A stretch of DNA of 64,000 nucleotides from an uncultured Methanobrevibacter sp. (GTDB lineage Archaea > Methanobacteriota > Methanobacteria > Methanobacteriales > Methanobacteriaceae). The notes beneath the pieces were generated by a model. It had not been told where the DNA came from and did not search any database. It saw nothing but the letters and a program-made list of their open reading frames with translations. Within the stretch, counting starts at the first letter, position 1; each line of letters begins with the position of its first letter. The position numbers were made by a program, and so were the translations under genes. Below are positions 8,549 through 17,172 of this stretch, in pieces. Where the stretch lies: assembly GCF_900314615.1 (NCBI RefSeq), contig NZ_OMWA01000003.1, positions 38,723-102,722 on the forward strand. The letters run 5' to 3'.

Positions 8549-10158
8549 TATGCATCACTTCCTTTTTTGTCTATGTTTGAAAATGCTTTATCAACAACCT
8601 CTTGAGCAGGAGGTTTGGTAAGTAAACTTACAACAATTGTAAATATTGCTGCAACAGGAACTGCTATCAACATTACGTCCATAAATGGCCATGGAGCCTG
8701 AGGTAAAATTGTTTCTACGCCAAATATGAATTTACAGATTCCAAGCCCAACAGCAGTTTTCTTAAATACAAATATCAGCCAGAACAAACTTACTAATGTT
8801 CCGGATACTATTCCTGCAATAGCTCCCAGTCTTGTAATGCCTTTCCAGTAAAGTGCACCTAAAAATACTGGCAGGAATGCTGCTGCACAGATTTCAAAGA
8901 ACAGACTTGTACCGAGTGCAACTACACTTCCAGGAAGTGAATATGCCATAATCAATGCTAAAATAATAGCTATTAAAATACCCACTCTTGAAATAGATAC
9001 CTGATCAAGTTTCTGTTTGGATTTGTCCCTTATTACAGAGTAAATATCAACACCGAAAGCTGTTCCCTGTGTGTGCAATTGTGAAGATATTGTAGACATT
9101 GCAGCTGCAATCAGGGATAACAGGAAGATATATACAAACCATTCAGGTAGCGCCATTGTAATAAATGTTGGAATGATTTTATCAATGTTTCCTCCAACTA
9201 CATCCACAGCGATTTTTCCCACTTTGTCGAAGAAATATACATTTGAAAGAGATCCGACGATATATGCAGTAGTAGGCATTATTGCAATGAAGATTCCTCC
9301 AATTAAAACAGACCTGTTGAGTTCTTTGTCTGATTTAACAGTCATGAACCTTACAATCAATGAAGGTTGTGCGAGTACCCCAATACCTACACCGATTAAT
9401 GTGGATGAAACTAAAGACCACCAGAACGGACTTCCAAACTCTGGGAACGACGTCCATCCCGTACCTCCAGTTGCCATAGCATCTGCAGGATATAGATTAC
9501 CCATATTTGTTAATGCAGTGTTTGCAGTGTCAACTCCTCCAAGTAACCAATATACGAATACTAAAAGGAATACCATTGCAATAACCATGATTGTTCCTTG
9601 AAGAGCATCGGTATACATTACTCCACGGATTCCACCAAACAGTACATAGAATGTGATAATAATTGATAAGATTAAAAGTGCAATACTGAAATCAATCAGT
9701 AAGGAAGATTCTAAAAATCTTGCAGCCCCAATCAATACTACAGCTGCATAAATCGGCATTGCGCAGAAAATAATTAATCCTGAAGCATATTGGATAAATT
9801 TTGAGTCAAAACGTTTTCCTAAAAACTCAGGGAAGGTCAGTGATTCCAAAGCATGACCCATACGACGAGTTCTTTTTCCTAAAAATACAAATGCGATGAA
9901 TACACCAATAATAATGTTTAAGAATGCTAACCATAAAACACTCATACCATATTGGCCCGCAACACCTCCGAAACCGACAATAGCCGCTGTCGAGATAAAT
10001 GTAGCACCATAACTCATTGCCATGATAAATGGATGTGTATCTTTACCAGCAATCATGAAGTCTTCAGAGGAATTAGTCTTTTTGTATGCATAATAACCTA
10101 CGAAAACAAGTGCGAATATGTAGATTATAAATACAATTGCTAAAATCATAACGTCCAT
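8548..10158 (-). CDS. Sodium:solute symporter (SSS family)
   Basis: A 536-residue polytopic membrane protein with about 13 transmembrane helices, the LeuT-fold SSS architecture. Family features include GKDTHPFIMAMSYGATFISTAAIVGFGG near helix 1, YVLFGGIRGVMYTDALQG in the middle, and SLIAAAMSTISSQLHTQGTAFGVDIY around the sodium site. SSS proteins take up organic solutes such as proline, pantothenate or acetate with sodium; the substrate cannot be read from the sequence. It heads a two-gene operon with the 37-residue protein. A TATA-like element (TTTATATAAG on the minus strand, about 10223-10232) lies about 70 bp upstream. Confidence 0.92.
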   Translation of the reverse strand: MDVMILAIVFIIYIFALVFVGYYAYKKTNSSEDFMIAGKDTHPFIMAMSYGATFISTAAIVGFGGVAGQYGMSVLWLAFLNIIIGVFIAFVFLGKRTRRMGHALESLTFPEFLGKRFDSKFIQYASGLIIFCAMPIYAAVVLIGAARFLESSLLIDFSIALLILSIIITFYVLFGGIRGVMYTDALQGTIMVIAMVFLLVFVYWLLGGVDTANTALTNMGNLYPADAMATGGTGWTSFPEFGSPFWWSLVSSTLIGVGIGVLAQPSLIVRFMTVKSDKELNRSVLIGGIFIAIMPTTAYIVGSLSNVYFFDKVGKIAVDVVGGNIDKIIPTFITMALPEWFVYIFLLSLIAAAMSTISSQLHTQGTAFGVDIYSVIRDKSKQKLDQVSISRVGILIAIILALIMAYSLPGSVVALGTSLFFEICAAAFLPVFLGALYWKGITRLGAIAGIVSGTLVSLFWLIFVFKKTAVGLGICKFIFGVETILPQAPWPFMDVMLIAVPVAAIFTIVVSLLTKPPAQEVVDKAFSNIDKKGSDA

Positions 10159-10290
10159 AAATAATTACCTCTAAGAAATATTAAATTATTTTTAATATTA
10201 CATTAAGTAATTTGAAATATAACTTATATAAAGATTACTAAAATACAATAATGTACATTTTTGTACTATGAAAATAATAATTAAAAAAAA

Positions 10291-11082
10291 TTAGACAATG
10301 AAATAGCCGACACCCTTAAAGATGCCTGCTTCAATGCCCTCATATTTATATTTAAACAGCAATTTCAACGCATCATCAACATGCCATTCAGCAGGAGATG
10401 TCAGCCTGATTTCAAGTTTTAAATCATCCACCATATGCTGATAGATAGCTGATTTCAACAGTTCACTGTGCTCATCATCTATTTCATCCATCATAGGAAT
10501 AATTTCATATGCCCTTATGTAATTTCCGGAAAACAAGTTCAAAAGAAATGGAAGCATGAGCTTTATTATGTCCCCTTTGGCAAGTTCGATTAGTTTTTCA
10601 CTGCATTCCATCATAAGATCCTCATTCTTATTGAGACATGCAATTTGAGCTTTCTGCTGAAGAGCCTCCTCATAGTTTTCATCGATTTCAAGTGCTCTAT
10701 TGCAGAACTTTAAAGCAGATTCTGAATCCCCGAGCACATCATAAAATTTAGCGACAGACAATGTGAAATATTTGTCATCCTCATCAATCAGCCTTTCAAA
10801 CTCAGATAATGACTTGAAAGCCTTTTCATCCTGTTTTAGGAAAATATGGCATCTGATTTTTTCATACCACAACAGCCTGTCGTAAGGCATATCTTCAATT
10901 AATGAATTTAAAAGTTTCAGGCATTTTTCATATTCCTCCAGCTCCATGAGAGAATTTATCTTATATATCAGCATGTATGAGTAATCCTCATCACTGCTTG
11001 ATACCCTGTCAAAATATTTTAAAGCCGCATCATAATTTTTTTCATCATACTCCCTTTTACCATTTACAATATTGGAATTCAT
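10291..11082 (-). CDS. Tetratricopeptide-repeat protein
   Basis: A 263-residue soluble protein built of TPR-like helix pairs: residues about 5-60 (KREYDEKNYDAALKYFDRVS and EEYEKCLKLLNSLIED), 70-110, and 110-145 (VAKFYDVLGDSESALKFCNRA). The C-terminal 110 residues are less repeat-like. I chose ATG at 11082 because GGTGAT lies six bases upstream; an in-frame TTG at 11094 sits at the ribosome binding site itself. It is probably a protein-interaction scaffold; no partner can be inferred. Confidence 0.8.
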   Translation of the reverse strand: MNSNIVNGKREYDEKNYDAALKYFDRVSSSDEDYSYMLIYKINSLMELEEYEKCLKLLNSLIEDMPYDRLLWYEKIRCHIFLKQDEKAFKSLSEFERLIDEDDKYFTLSVAKFYDVLGDSESALKFCNRALEIDENYEEALQQKAQIACLNKNEDLMMECSEKLIELAKGDIIKLMLPFLLNLFSGNYIRAYEIIPMMDEIDDEHSELLKSAIYQHMVDDLKLEIRLTSPAEWHVDDALKLLFKYKYEGIEAGIFKGVGYFIV

Positions 11083-11290
11083 GATAATCACCAATTTATT
11101 TTATGATTAAAGACTTATAAATAGTTTATTGAAAAAATAAAGTAATTATTGATGTTAAAATAAAATATTACAAACTTAAATCAATTTTTATTTCAGCATG
11201 TAAAAATACTAAAATTAAACAGTACAACAAAGTTTTAAATGAAATGAACACTATAATTAAACAGTGATAAAATTTTAAAATAGGGATAAA

Positions 11291-12589
11291 ATGTTTTGGA
11301 ATGAAAAAGCAGAATGTATGGAAAAAGAAGAAAAAGAAAAAATACAACTAGAAAGACTTCAAAAGACTGTGAAACTCGCATATGACAATGTTGAGTTTTA
11401 CAAAAAAAGATTTGACGCTATTGGACTGAAACCAGAAGACATTAAAACACTAGAAGACATTGAAAAAATCCCATACACTACCAAAAGTGATTTAAGAGAA
11501 GCTTATCCTTTAGGATTGCTTGCAGTCCCACGTGAAGAAATTGTAGAAGTACACGCATCTTCAGGAACCACCGGAAAACCTACAGTAACAGCATACACCA
11601 GAAATGACTTGGACATCTGGGGAGAATGTATTGCAAGAGGTCTTAAAATGGCAGGTGCTGAAAAAGACTACATTATCCAAAATGCTTACGGATACGGATT
11701 ATTTACAGGAGGTTTTGGAATTCACCACGGTGGAAATAAAATGGGTGCAATTACAATACCTATTTCAGCAGGAAATACAAAAAGGCAACTCGATACCATG
11801 GTCGACTTCCAAAGTGATATCCTAACATGTACTCCTTCCTATGCAATGTATCTTGGTGAATCAAGAGAAAAAGCAGGAATTCCACTAGAAGACATTAATC
11901 TGAAAGCGGGAATTCACGGAGCAGAAATGTGGACCGATGAAATGAGAAAAAGAATCGAAGCATCTCTTGGAATAAAAACCCATAATATCTACGGTTTAAC
12001 AGAAGTTATGGGACCTGGTGTTGCTCAGGAATGTGAATACCAGAACGGAATGCACATTCAGGATGATTTATTCTATCCCGAAATCATCAACCCTGAAACC
12101 GGAGAAACATTAAATCCTGGTGAAAAAGGAGAACTGGTTTTAACATCATTAACCAAAACAGGAATGCCTATTTTAAGATTTAGAACTAAAGACCTGACTT
12201 CACTAATTGCAGAAAAATGTGAATGCGGAAGAACAACAGTTAGAATGACAAGAATCACAGGTAGAAGTGACGACATGTTAAAAATCAAAGGTGTTATGGT
12301 ATTCCCATCACAAATCGAAAAGGCTTTGCTTAAAGTTAGCGGAATCAGTCCTAACTATATGATTCACGTAACAAGACCTGATATCTTAGATGAAGTTGAA
12401 GTTAAAGTTGAAGCTACAAAAGAACTGTTCTCAGATGAAATGAAAGAGATGGAAAGAGTAGAAAAAGAAATTCAGGCATCAATCAGATCTGAAACAGGTA
12501 TAAGAGTAGATGTAAGTATTGTCGAACCGGAATCACTTCCAAGAAGTGAAGGTAAAGCTGTCCGTGTAATCGATGAAAGGAATTTATAA
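11291..12589 (+). CDS. paaK: Phenylacetate-CoA ligase
   Basis: A 432-residue adenylate-forming enzyme that activates phenylacetate or related arylacetates with ATP and CoA. The AMP-binding motif HASSGTTGKPTV (residues about 88-100), NIYGLTEVMGPG, the RTKDL strand with an adjacent CECG pair, and ITGRSDDMLKIKGVMVFP are PaaK signatures. Length matches the family. A gene for an ACT-domain protein follows 10 bp later, and indolepyruvate oxidoreductase genes face it, as expected for an aryl-acid route. The ribosome binding site is AGGGAT upstream of the ATG. Confidence 0.92.
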   Translation: MFWNEKAECMEKEEKEKIQLERLQKTVKLAYDNVEFYKKRFDAIGLKPEDIKTLEDIEKIPYTTKSDLREAYPLGLLAVPREEIVEVHASSGTTGKPTVTAYTRNDLDIWGECIARGLKMAGAEKDYIIQNAYGYGLFTGGFGIHHGGNKMGAITIPISAGNTKRQLDTMVDFQSDILTCTPSYAMYLGESREKAGIPLEDINLKAGIHGAEMWTDEMRKRIEASLGIKTHNIYGLTEVMGPGVAQECEYQNGMHIQDDLFYPEIINPETGETLNPGEKGELVLTSLTKTGMPILRFRTKDLTSLIAEKCECGRTTVRMTRITGRSDDMLKIKGVMVFPSQIEKALLKVSGISPNYMIHVTRPDILDEVEVKVEATKELFSDEMKEMERVEKEIQASIRSETGIRVDVSIVEPESLPRSEGKAVRVIDERNL

Positions 12590-12599
12590 AGGTGATAAA

Positions 12600-13031
12600 A
12601 TGGCAGTAAAACAAATTTCAATTTTTGTAGAAAACAAAGAGGGAAGAATTAAAAAAGCTATTGATACATTAGCAAAACAGAATATTAACATTCGTGCACT
12701 TTCAATAGCAGATACCACAAAATATGGAATTTTAAGATTAATCGTTTCAGACAATGAAAAAGCGATTGAAGCTCTTGAAGCTGATGGTTTCATTGTTAAA
12801 GAAAACGAAGTAATTATCTTAGCTGTTCCTGATGAACCTAATGGATTAAACTCCACTTTAGCTATTTTCGATGATAAAAACATTAATCTGGAATACTTAT
12901 ATGCATTTGTAAGCAGCAAAACAGATGAAGCTATAGTAGTTATGAGATTAGAAAACATGGAAAAAGCTATCGAAGCTTTAAATAATAGCGATATTAAAAT
13001 TTTAGATGAAAGCGATATTAAAGACCTTTAG
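12600..13031 (+). CDS. Tandem ACT domain protein
   Basis: A 143-residue protein of two ACT domains: residues 1-68 (VKQISIFVENKEGRIKKAID, then NINIRALSIADT) and 70-143 (EVIILAVPDEPNGLNSTLAI, then KNINLEYLYAFVSS). ACT domains bind amino acids or related ligands. Stand-alone tandem ACT proteins next to paaK are typical and may sense aromatic compounds. I chose ATG at 12600, preceded by AAAGGTGAT, over an in-frame upstream ATG at 12573 inside paaK. It is in an operon with paaK. Confidence 0.88.
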   Translation: MAVKQISIFVENKEGRIKKAIDTLAKQNINIRALSIADTTKYGILRLIVSDNEKAIEALEADGFIVKENEVIILAVPDEPNGLNSTLAIFDDKNINLEYLYAFVSSKTDEAIVVMRLENMEKAIEALNNSDIKILDESDIKDL

Positions 13032-13062
13032 AAAAGATTAACCTCTTTTCTACTACTTTTTT
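13029..13062 (+). terminator. Hairpin terminator after the paaK operon
   Basis: A 9-bp perfect stem (13029-13037 with 13044-13052) with a 6-base loop overlaps the ACT gene stop codon and is followed by a T-run. It ends directly before the next start codon at 13067. Confidence 0.6.
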
Positions 13063-13066
13063 TAAA

Positions 13067-13771
13067 ATGACATCTGTAAAAATCACCTTAAAAGACATTA
13101 TAAGATATACTTTCAGCAATTATAAGACTGTTCTTCTGATTGCGACATTAATGCTTGTTATTTCAGCTTTGGGATATATTTCAGAAAACCGTTCTGACAT
13201 CATATCTCCCATAGCAGCAATCCTTTTAGACATATTGATTTTTATTGAAGTTGGATACGGTGCAGAAATCATTAGAACAAGTTATTTGGGACATGATACT
13301 CCTCCCAAGTTAACTAACATATGGGAATTAATTAAAGAAGGATTTAAGAGAACTTTAATTTATTTAGCCTATGGATTGATTTCTATATTATTATTCAGAA
13401 TAGAAACATATTTTCCATTTTACAGCATAGAAGCTGCTGTTTGCGACTTTTTAATTATTGTTGTTAACGTTTTATTGAGTTTAGGTATGATTAATAAATT
13501 TATACACAACAACGAGTTTAAAAAAGCTTTCAACTTGAAGGAAATGCTGATGTTATTTAAACAGTATAAACTAAAAAAATTAATCTACGTAATAATCAGC
13601 ATACTTATTTCACAGTCCTTTGTAATTTCATGTATTGTGGATATTCATCCAGGATTAACAATTATTGACGTAATACTAGCAATTTTAACTTTCTTTTTAG
13701 CCCCACTTACATTAATTTCAACAAAACGATTAATCGGATTAACATTTAAAGAAATTATTCCAAAAAATTGA
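13067..13771 (+). CDS. DUF4013-like membrane protein
   Basis: A 234-residue protein with about five to six transmembrane helices (residues about 20-40, 45-65, 95-115, 125-150, 175-195, 200-220). The layout and the ITLKDIIRYTFSNYKTVLLI start resemble DUF4013 membrane proteins that are abundant in Methanobacteriales; the function is unknown. No ribosome binding site is seen, and a terminator of the previous operon ends only a few bases upstream, so the transcript may be leaderless or the true start slightly different. Confidence 0.7.
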   Translation: MTSVKITLKDIIRYTFSNYKTVLLIATLMLVISALGYISENRSDIISPIAAILLDILIFIEVGYGAEIIRTSYLGHDTPPKLTNIWELIKEGFKRTLIYLAYGLISILLFRIETYFPFYSIEAAVCDFLIIVVNVLLSLGMINKFIHNNEFKKAFNLKEMLMLFKQYKLKKLIYVIISILISQSFVISCIVDIHPGLTIIDVILAILTFFLAPLTLISTKRLIGLTFKEIIPKN

Positions 13772-13773
13772 AA

Positions 13774-13818
13774 AGAAAAGACTTAAAATATTTTTCTTTA
13801 ATTTTAAGTACCTTTTCT
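13774..13818 (+). terminator. Long hairpin after the DUF4013-like gene
   Basis: ACTTAAAAT at 13781-13789 pairs with ATTTTAAGT at 13801-13809. The outer arms AGAAAAG and CTTTTCT extend the stem after a small bulge. A probable transcription end for the + strand gene. Confidence 0.5.
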
Positions 13819-13969
13819 AAAGGAACACAATTTTTTAAGAGATCTCCCGGTTTTTCATCGGATTTAAGTAAATTTAAAATGATTTGCTCAATACATGCAT
13901 GATTATGAAAAAAAATGAGAGTATCAACTAAAAAAAAGCGCTGAAATATAAAAAAAGTAAAGAAAATAG

Positions 13970-14248
13970 CTATAATTCTTTCAACATGTTAGCTATATCT
14001 TCTTTTGAGTAACCTAAACGTACAAAAAGACTTTTGAGCGGATCAGTTTCAGGAACAACACCTAATTCTCTCCAGCTTTTAAAATCATTTTTTAAAATCC
14101 CATTAATTAAAAGTTGAATAGTAATTAAATCATCACTTTTAACAGCAATGAATGCATCTTCCTCATCAAAAACATTATCCGGGTCAATTAATGTTAAGTT
14201 ACCTGCCATATCTTTTTTTACAATTGCATTGTCAATTTTGTAAGCCAT
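13970..14248 (-). CDS. Uncharacterised protein downstream of iorB, 92 aa
   Basis: A 92-residue soluble acidic protein (MAYKIDNAIVKKDMAGNLTL...YSKEDIANMLKEL) with no recognised domain. Its N-terminal half looks beta-rich and its C-terminal half helical. It lies 54 bp after iorB on the same strand and may share its transcript. A perfect palindrome ACAACGTTGT at 14255-14264 sits just upstream of its start. The position suggests, but does not prove, a link to the oxidoreductase. Confidence 0.65.
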   Translation of the reverse strand: MAYKIDNAIVKKDMAGNLTLIDPDNVFDEEDAFIAVKSDDLITIQLLINGILKNDFKSWRELGVVPETDPLKSLFVRLGYSKEDIANMLKEL

Positions 14249-14302
14249 AATACCACAACGTTGTTATCTAATTAAAAGTTTATTTAAAATACTATATAAA
14301 AT

Positions 14303-14887
14303 TTAACCTTTGATAGATTTATAACCGCTTTCAATAGCTTTTAAATTCATTTCATGGAATTTAGGTTTTAAATTATTTTTCATTGCATCAATAACTGAAT
14401 CTTTTGTAAGAGGAAACTTATCATCAGCAGTTACTGCACCTAAAAGTACCATATTCAATGACAGGACACTGCCTGCATCAATAGCCAGCTGAGTTCCGTC
14501 AATAGGAAGAACATGTTTAAAGTTTTCCTTTAATGTTTTGGTTATACTGTCAACACTCGGATAAGGTTTATCTGTTGAAGACGGAATGATCGGATGGGTA
14601 TTGTAAACAATTTTAGTATCTTCGTTAACTTTATCAAGTCCCCTAATTGTTTCAATTGGCTCAAAAGCAAGCAACATATTTGCACCCTGATTTGGGATAA
14701 TTGAAGAGTTAAATCCACCTATTTTTAATTCTGTAGAAACAGAACCTCCTCTTTGAGACATTCCGTGAATTTCACTCATTACTACATCCAAACCCTGATT
14801 CATAGCAGCTTCACCGATTATTGTAGAGGTTTTAATAATTCCTTGGCCCCCTACGCCACAAATATAAATACTATAATGATTATCCAT
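14303..14887 (-). CDS. iorB: Indolepyruvate:ferredoxin oxidoreductase, beta subunit
   Basis: A 194-residue protein of the pyruvate-ferredoxin oxidoreductase gamma-type fold: YICGVGGQGIIKTSTIIGEAA at the N-terminus, SEIHGMSQRGGSVSTELKIG, and GANMLLAFEPIETIRGL are diagnostic for IorB. With IorA it oxidatively decarboxylates aryl 2-oxo acids to aryl-acetyl-CoA using ferredoxin, or runs in reverse in biosynthesis. It begins only four bases after the iorA stop, with its ribosome binding site GGTGAG at the end of iorA, so translation is probably coupled. Confidence 0.95.
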   Translation of the reverse strand: MDNHYSIYICGVGGQGIIKTSTIIGEAAMNQGLDVVMSEIHGMSQRGGSVSTELKIGGFNSSIIPNQGANMLLAFEPIETIRGLDKVNEDTKIVYNTHPIIPSSTDKPYPSVDSITKTLKENFKHVLPIDGTQLAIDAGSVLSLNMVLLGAVTADDKFPLTKDSVIDAMKNNLKPKFHEMNLKAIESGYKSIKG

Positions 14888-14891
14888 TTTC

Positions 14892-16784
14892 TCACCTACC
14901 TGCCTCTAGTGCACCATATTTACAGACCTGAATACATACATTGCATCCGTCACATTGTGCTTTATCAATAACAATTTTTCCATTGATTTTTGAAATAGCA
15001 GGACATGCCAGTTCACTGACACATTTGTCACAATTATTACAATTCTTTTCAATTAAATTAACTGGTGGTTTTTTGGTTAAACCTTTAATTAATGTACATG
15101 GAGCTTTAGAAATAATAACTGCTGTATCATCTCTTTGGAATGCTTCAACATAAGTTTTAACAACCTGTTCCAGATTAAATGGGTTGATTACACGTACATA
15201 ATCACATCCGCAAGCAAGAGCTAATTTACGAATGGAAACTTCAGGAGCATCATCCCCCATTCCATCAACAGGAATACCCGGATTTGGCTGACCGCCAGTC
15301 ATTGCTGTAATTCTGTTGTCCAAAACAGTCAGGACAAAGTTATGTTTGTTGTGAACTGCATTAATCAATGGTGAAACACCGCTGTGGAAAAATGTTGAAT
15401 CACCGATAAAGCTTGCAACTTTTTGGTCAGTTGATACTGAAAATCCGCAACCGTCCCCTACGCTTGAACCCATTGACAGAAGATAATCTGCAGCGTTATA
15501 AGGCGGGTTGATACCTAATGTATAACATCCTATATCTGAAGCGAATACCACATCTGAAGTTTGTAAACCTAATTCTTCAATAGCTTTGTTTATTCCATAA
15601 TACATCGCTCTGTGAGGACATCCTGCACATAAAACCGGAGCTCTGTTTGGAATATCCTCCTGTAATTTTTCCAAACTTGATGAAAATTTGAGATCAATAT
15701 TATCAGAGAAATTCAATATTTTATTTAAACCGTTTGCAACAACATCAGAATTGAATTCATGATAAAGCGGGAATGTTCCATCTAACTTACCGTGAACAGA
15801 AACATTTAAGTTTTTAGCACCTATGGTAGCTAAAGTTTCCCTTTCCATAATCGGGTCAACTTCTTCAACAATGAATACTTCGTCAATGCCTTCTAAAAAT
15901 TCAGCGACCTTTTCCTGCGGGAACGGATATGAAAATCCTAATTTTAAAATGTCAACATCCAGATTGTTGAATTTGACAACATCATGAGCATAGTTATATG
16001 CACTGCTTGAAGCGATTAAACCATATTTTTTATCATCAGCAAAATCAATTTCTTTGTTAAATTCACTTTTATTGGTTTCTTCTTCAAGTTTGTGAATCTT
16101 ATCCCATAGTCTTACATGCATATCTCCTGCAAAAGCAGGAACAGGAACATATTTTGAAGGGTCTTTATTGAAGTGACCTCTTTTCCAATGGTTTTCATTG
16201 TTTGAGGAGTTATCTTTAACATCCCCAAATTCAACAACTCCCCTCATGTGAGATACACGGGTTGTTGTTCTAACAATTACAGGCAAATTGATTTGTTCAG
16301 ATAAATCAAATGCGTATTTTACCATATCTTTTACTTCCTGACAGTTTGACGGTTCCAAAATAGGCACATTGGCTAATCTTGCATAGTTACGGGTGTCCTG
16401 CTCGTTTTGAGATGAAAACAATGAAGGATCATCAGCGGATAAAATAACCATTCCACCATTTACGCCTGAATATGCAGTTGTCATGAATGAATCTGCCGCA
16501 ACATTCATACCCACATGCTTCATGAATGTGAATGACCTGAGACCTGAAGCGGCGGCAGTTGCTGCAACCTCCATCGCTACCTTTTCATTAGTAGAAAATT
16601 CAAAATAAATATTAGCATCTTTTGCCAATACTGATAATACATTTCCAATTTCTGAAGAAGGAGTACCTGGATATGTAGCTGCAATAGAAACGCCTGCTTC
16701 TATAACACCTCTTACAGCAGCTTCATTACCTAGTAAAAATTGTTTATCACCAGATTCTCCTGTGACTAATTCTTTTAAATTCAT
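14892..16784 (-). CDS. iorA: Indolepyruvate:ferredoxin oxidoreductase, alpha subunit
   Basis: A 630-residue thiamine diphosphate enzyme subunit. The N-terminal domain (FLLGNEAAVRGVIEAGVSIAATYPGTPSSEIG) and the ThDP-binding region SSVGDGCGFSVSTDQ...FIGDSTFFHSGV...VLDNR are typical. The C-terminus has two [4Fe-4S] motifs (NCNNCDKCVSELACP and CDGCNVCIQVCK). I chose ATG at 16784, with GAGG upstream, over an in-frame ATG at 16829 that adds an unlikely 15-residue extension. In methanogens it links aryl pyruvates to arylacetyl-CoA, which suits the paaK gene facing it. Confidence 0.96.
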   Translation of the reverse strand: MNLKELVTGESGDKQFLLGNEAAVRGVIEAGVSIAATYPGTPSSEIGNVLSVLAKDANIYFEFSTNEKVAMEVAATAAASGLRSFTFMKHVGMNVAADSFMTTAYSGVNGGMVILSADDPSLFSSQNEQDTRNYARLANVPILEPSNCQEVKDMVKYAFDLSEQINLPVIVRTTTRVSHMRGVVEFGDVKDNSSNNENHWKRGHFNKDPSKYVPVPAFAGDMHVRLWDKIHKLEEETNKSEFNKEIDFADDKKYGLIASSSAYNYAHDVVKFNNLDVDILKLGFSYPFPQEKVAEFLEGIDEVFIVEEVDPIMERETLATIGAKNLNVSVHGKLDGTFPLYHEFNSDVVANGLNKILNFSDNIDLKFSSSLEKLQEDIPNRAPVLCAGCPHRAMYYGINKAIEELGLQTSDVVFASDIGCYTLGINPPYNAADYLLSMGSSVGDGCGFSVSTDQKVASFIGDSTFFHSGVSPLINAVHNKHNFVLTVLDNRITAMTGGQPNPGIPVDGMGDDAPEVSIRKLALACGCDYVRVINPFNLEQVVKTYVEAFQRDDTAVIISKAPCTLIKGLTKKPPVNLIEKNCNNCDKCVSELACPAISKINGKIVIDKAQCDGCNVCIQVCKYGALEAGR

Positions 16785-17172
16785 TATATTTTCCTCAAAG
16801 TAATCATTTATACATATATAATATTTCACTTCAAAGTATAAATATTATATTAAAAATGAAAAAAATTACATGATAAAATCTAATTTTAAATTCAACAAAA
16901 TCAGTTAACTCTTCCGGAAACCTCTTTAAAAAAAATAATCAATTTCCCATTATTTTTATTTTTTAGAATGAAAGACATGAATTTTAGACATATAATAGAA
17001 ACTCTTTTATAAAATCTTTTTCTTAAATAAAAATGTATAAAAATTATAGGTAAAGTTCATCAGCAATTAAGTAAATCTTAACAGTTTAGATTTATATCTG
17101 AATTATAAAACATGTTAAAACTTTAGAAACTTTATTTTTAATTTTTTTAACCAATATATAAAGTGAGAATAT
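16785..17172. other. Divergent intergenic region between iorA and the YhgE/Pip gene
   Basis: A 388-bp AT-rich gap with no supported gene. It carries the iorAB promoter on the left and the promoter of the YhgE/Pip gene on the right, where a TATA-like ATATATAA and a GTGAG ribosome binding site immediately precede the ATG at 17173. Confidence 0.4.

Noticed and set aside
9071..9601. 176-codon plus-strand frame across the symporter gene
   Set aside because: Antisense to a conserved SSS transporter, no ribosome binding site.
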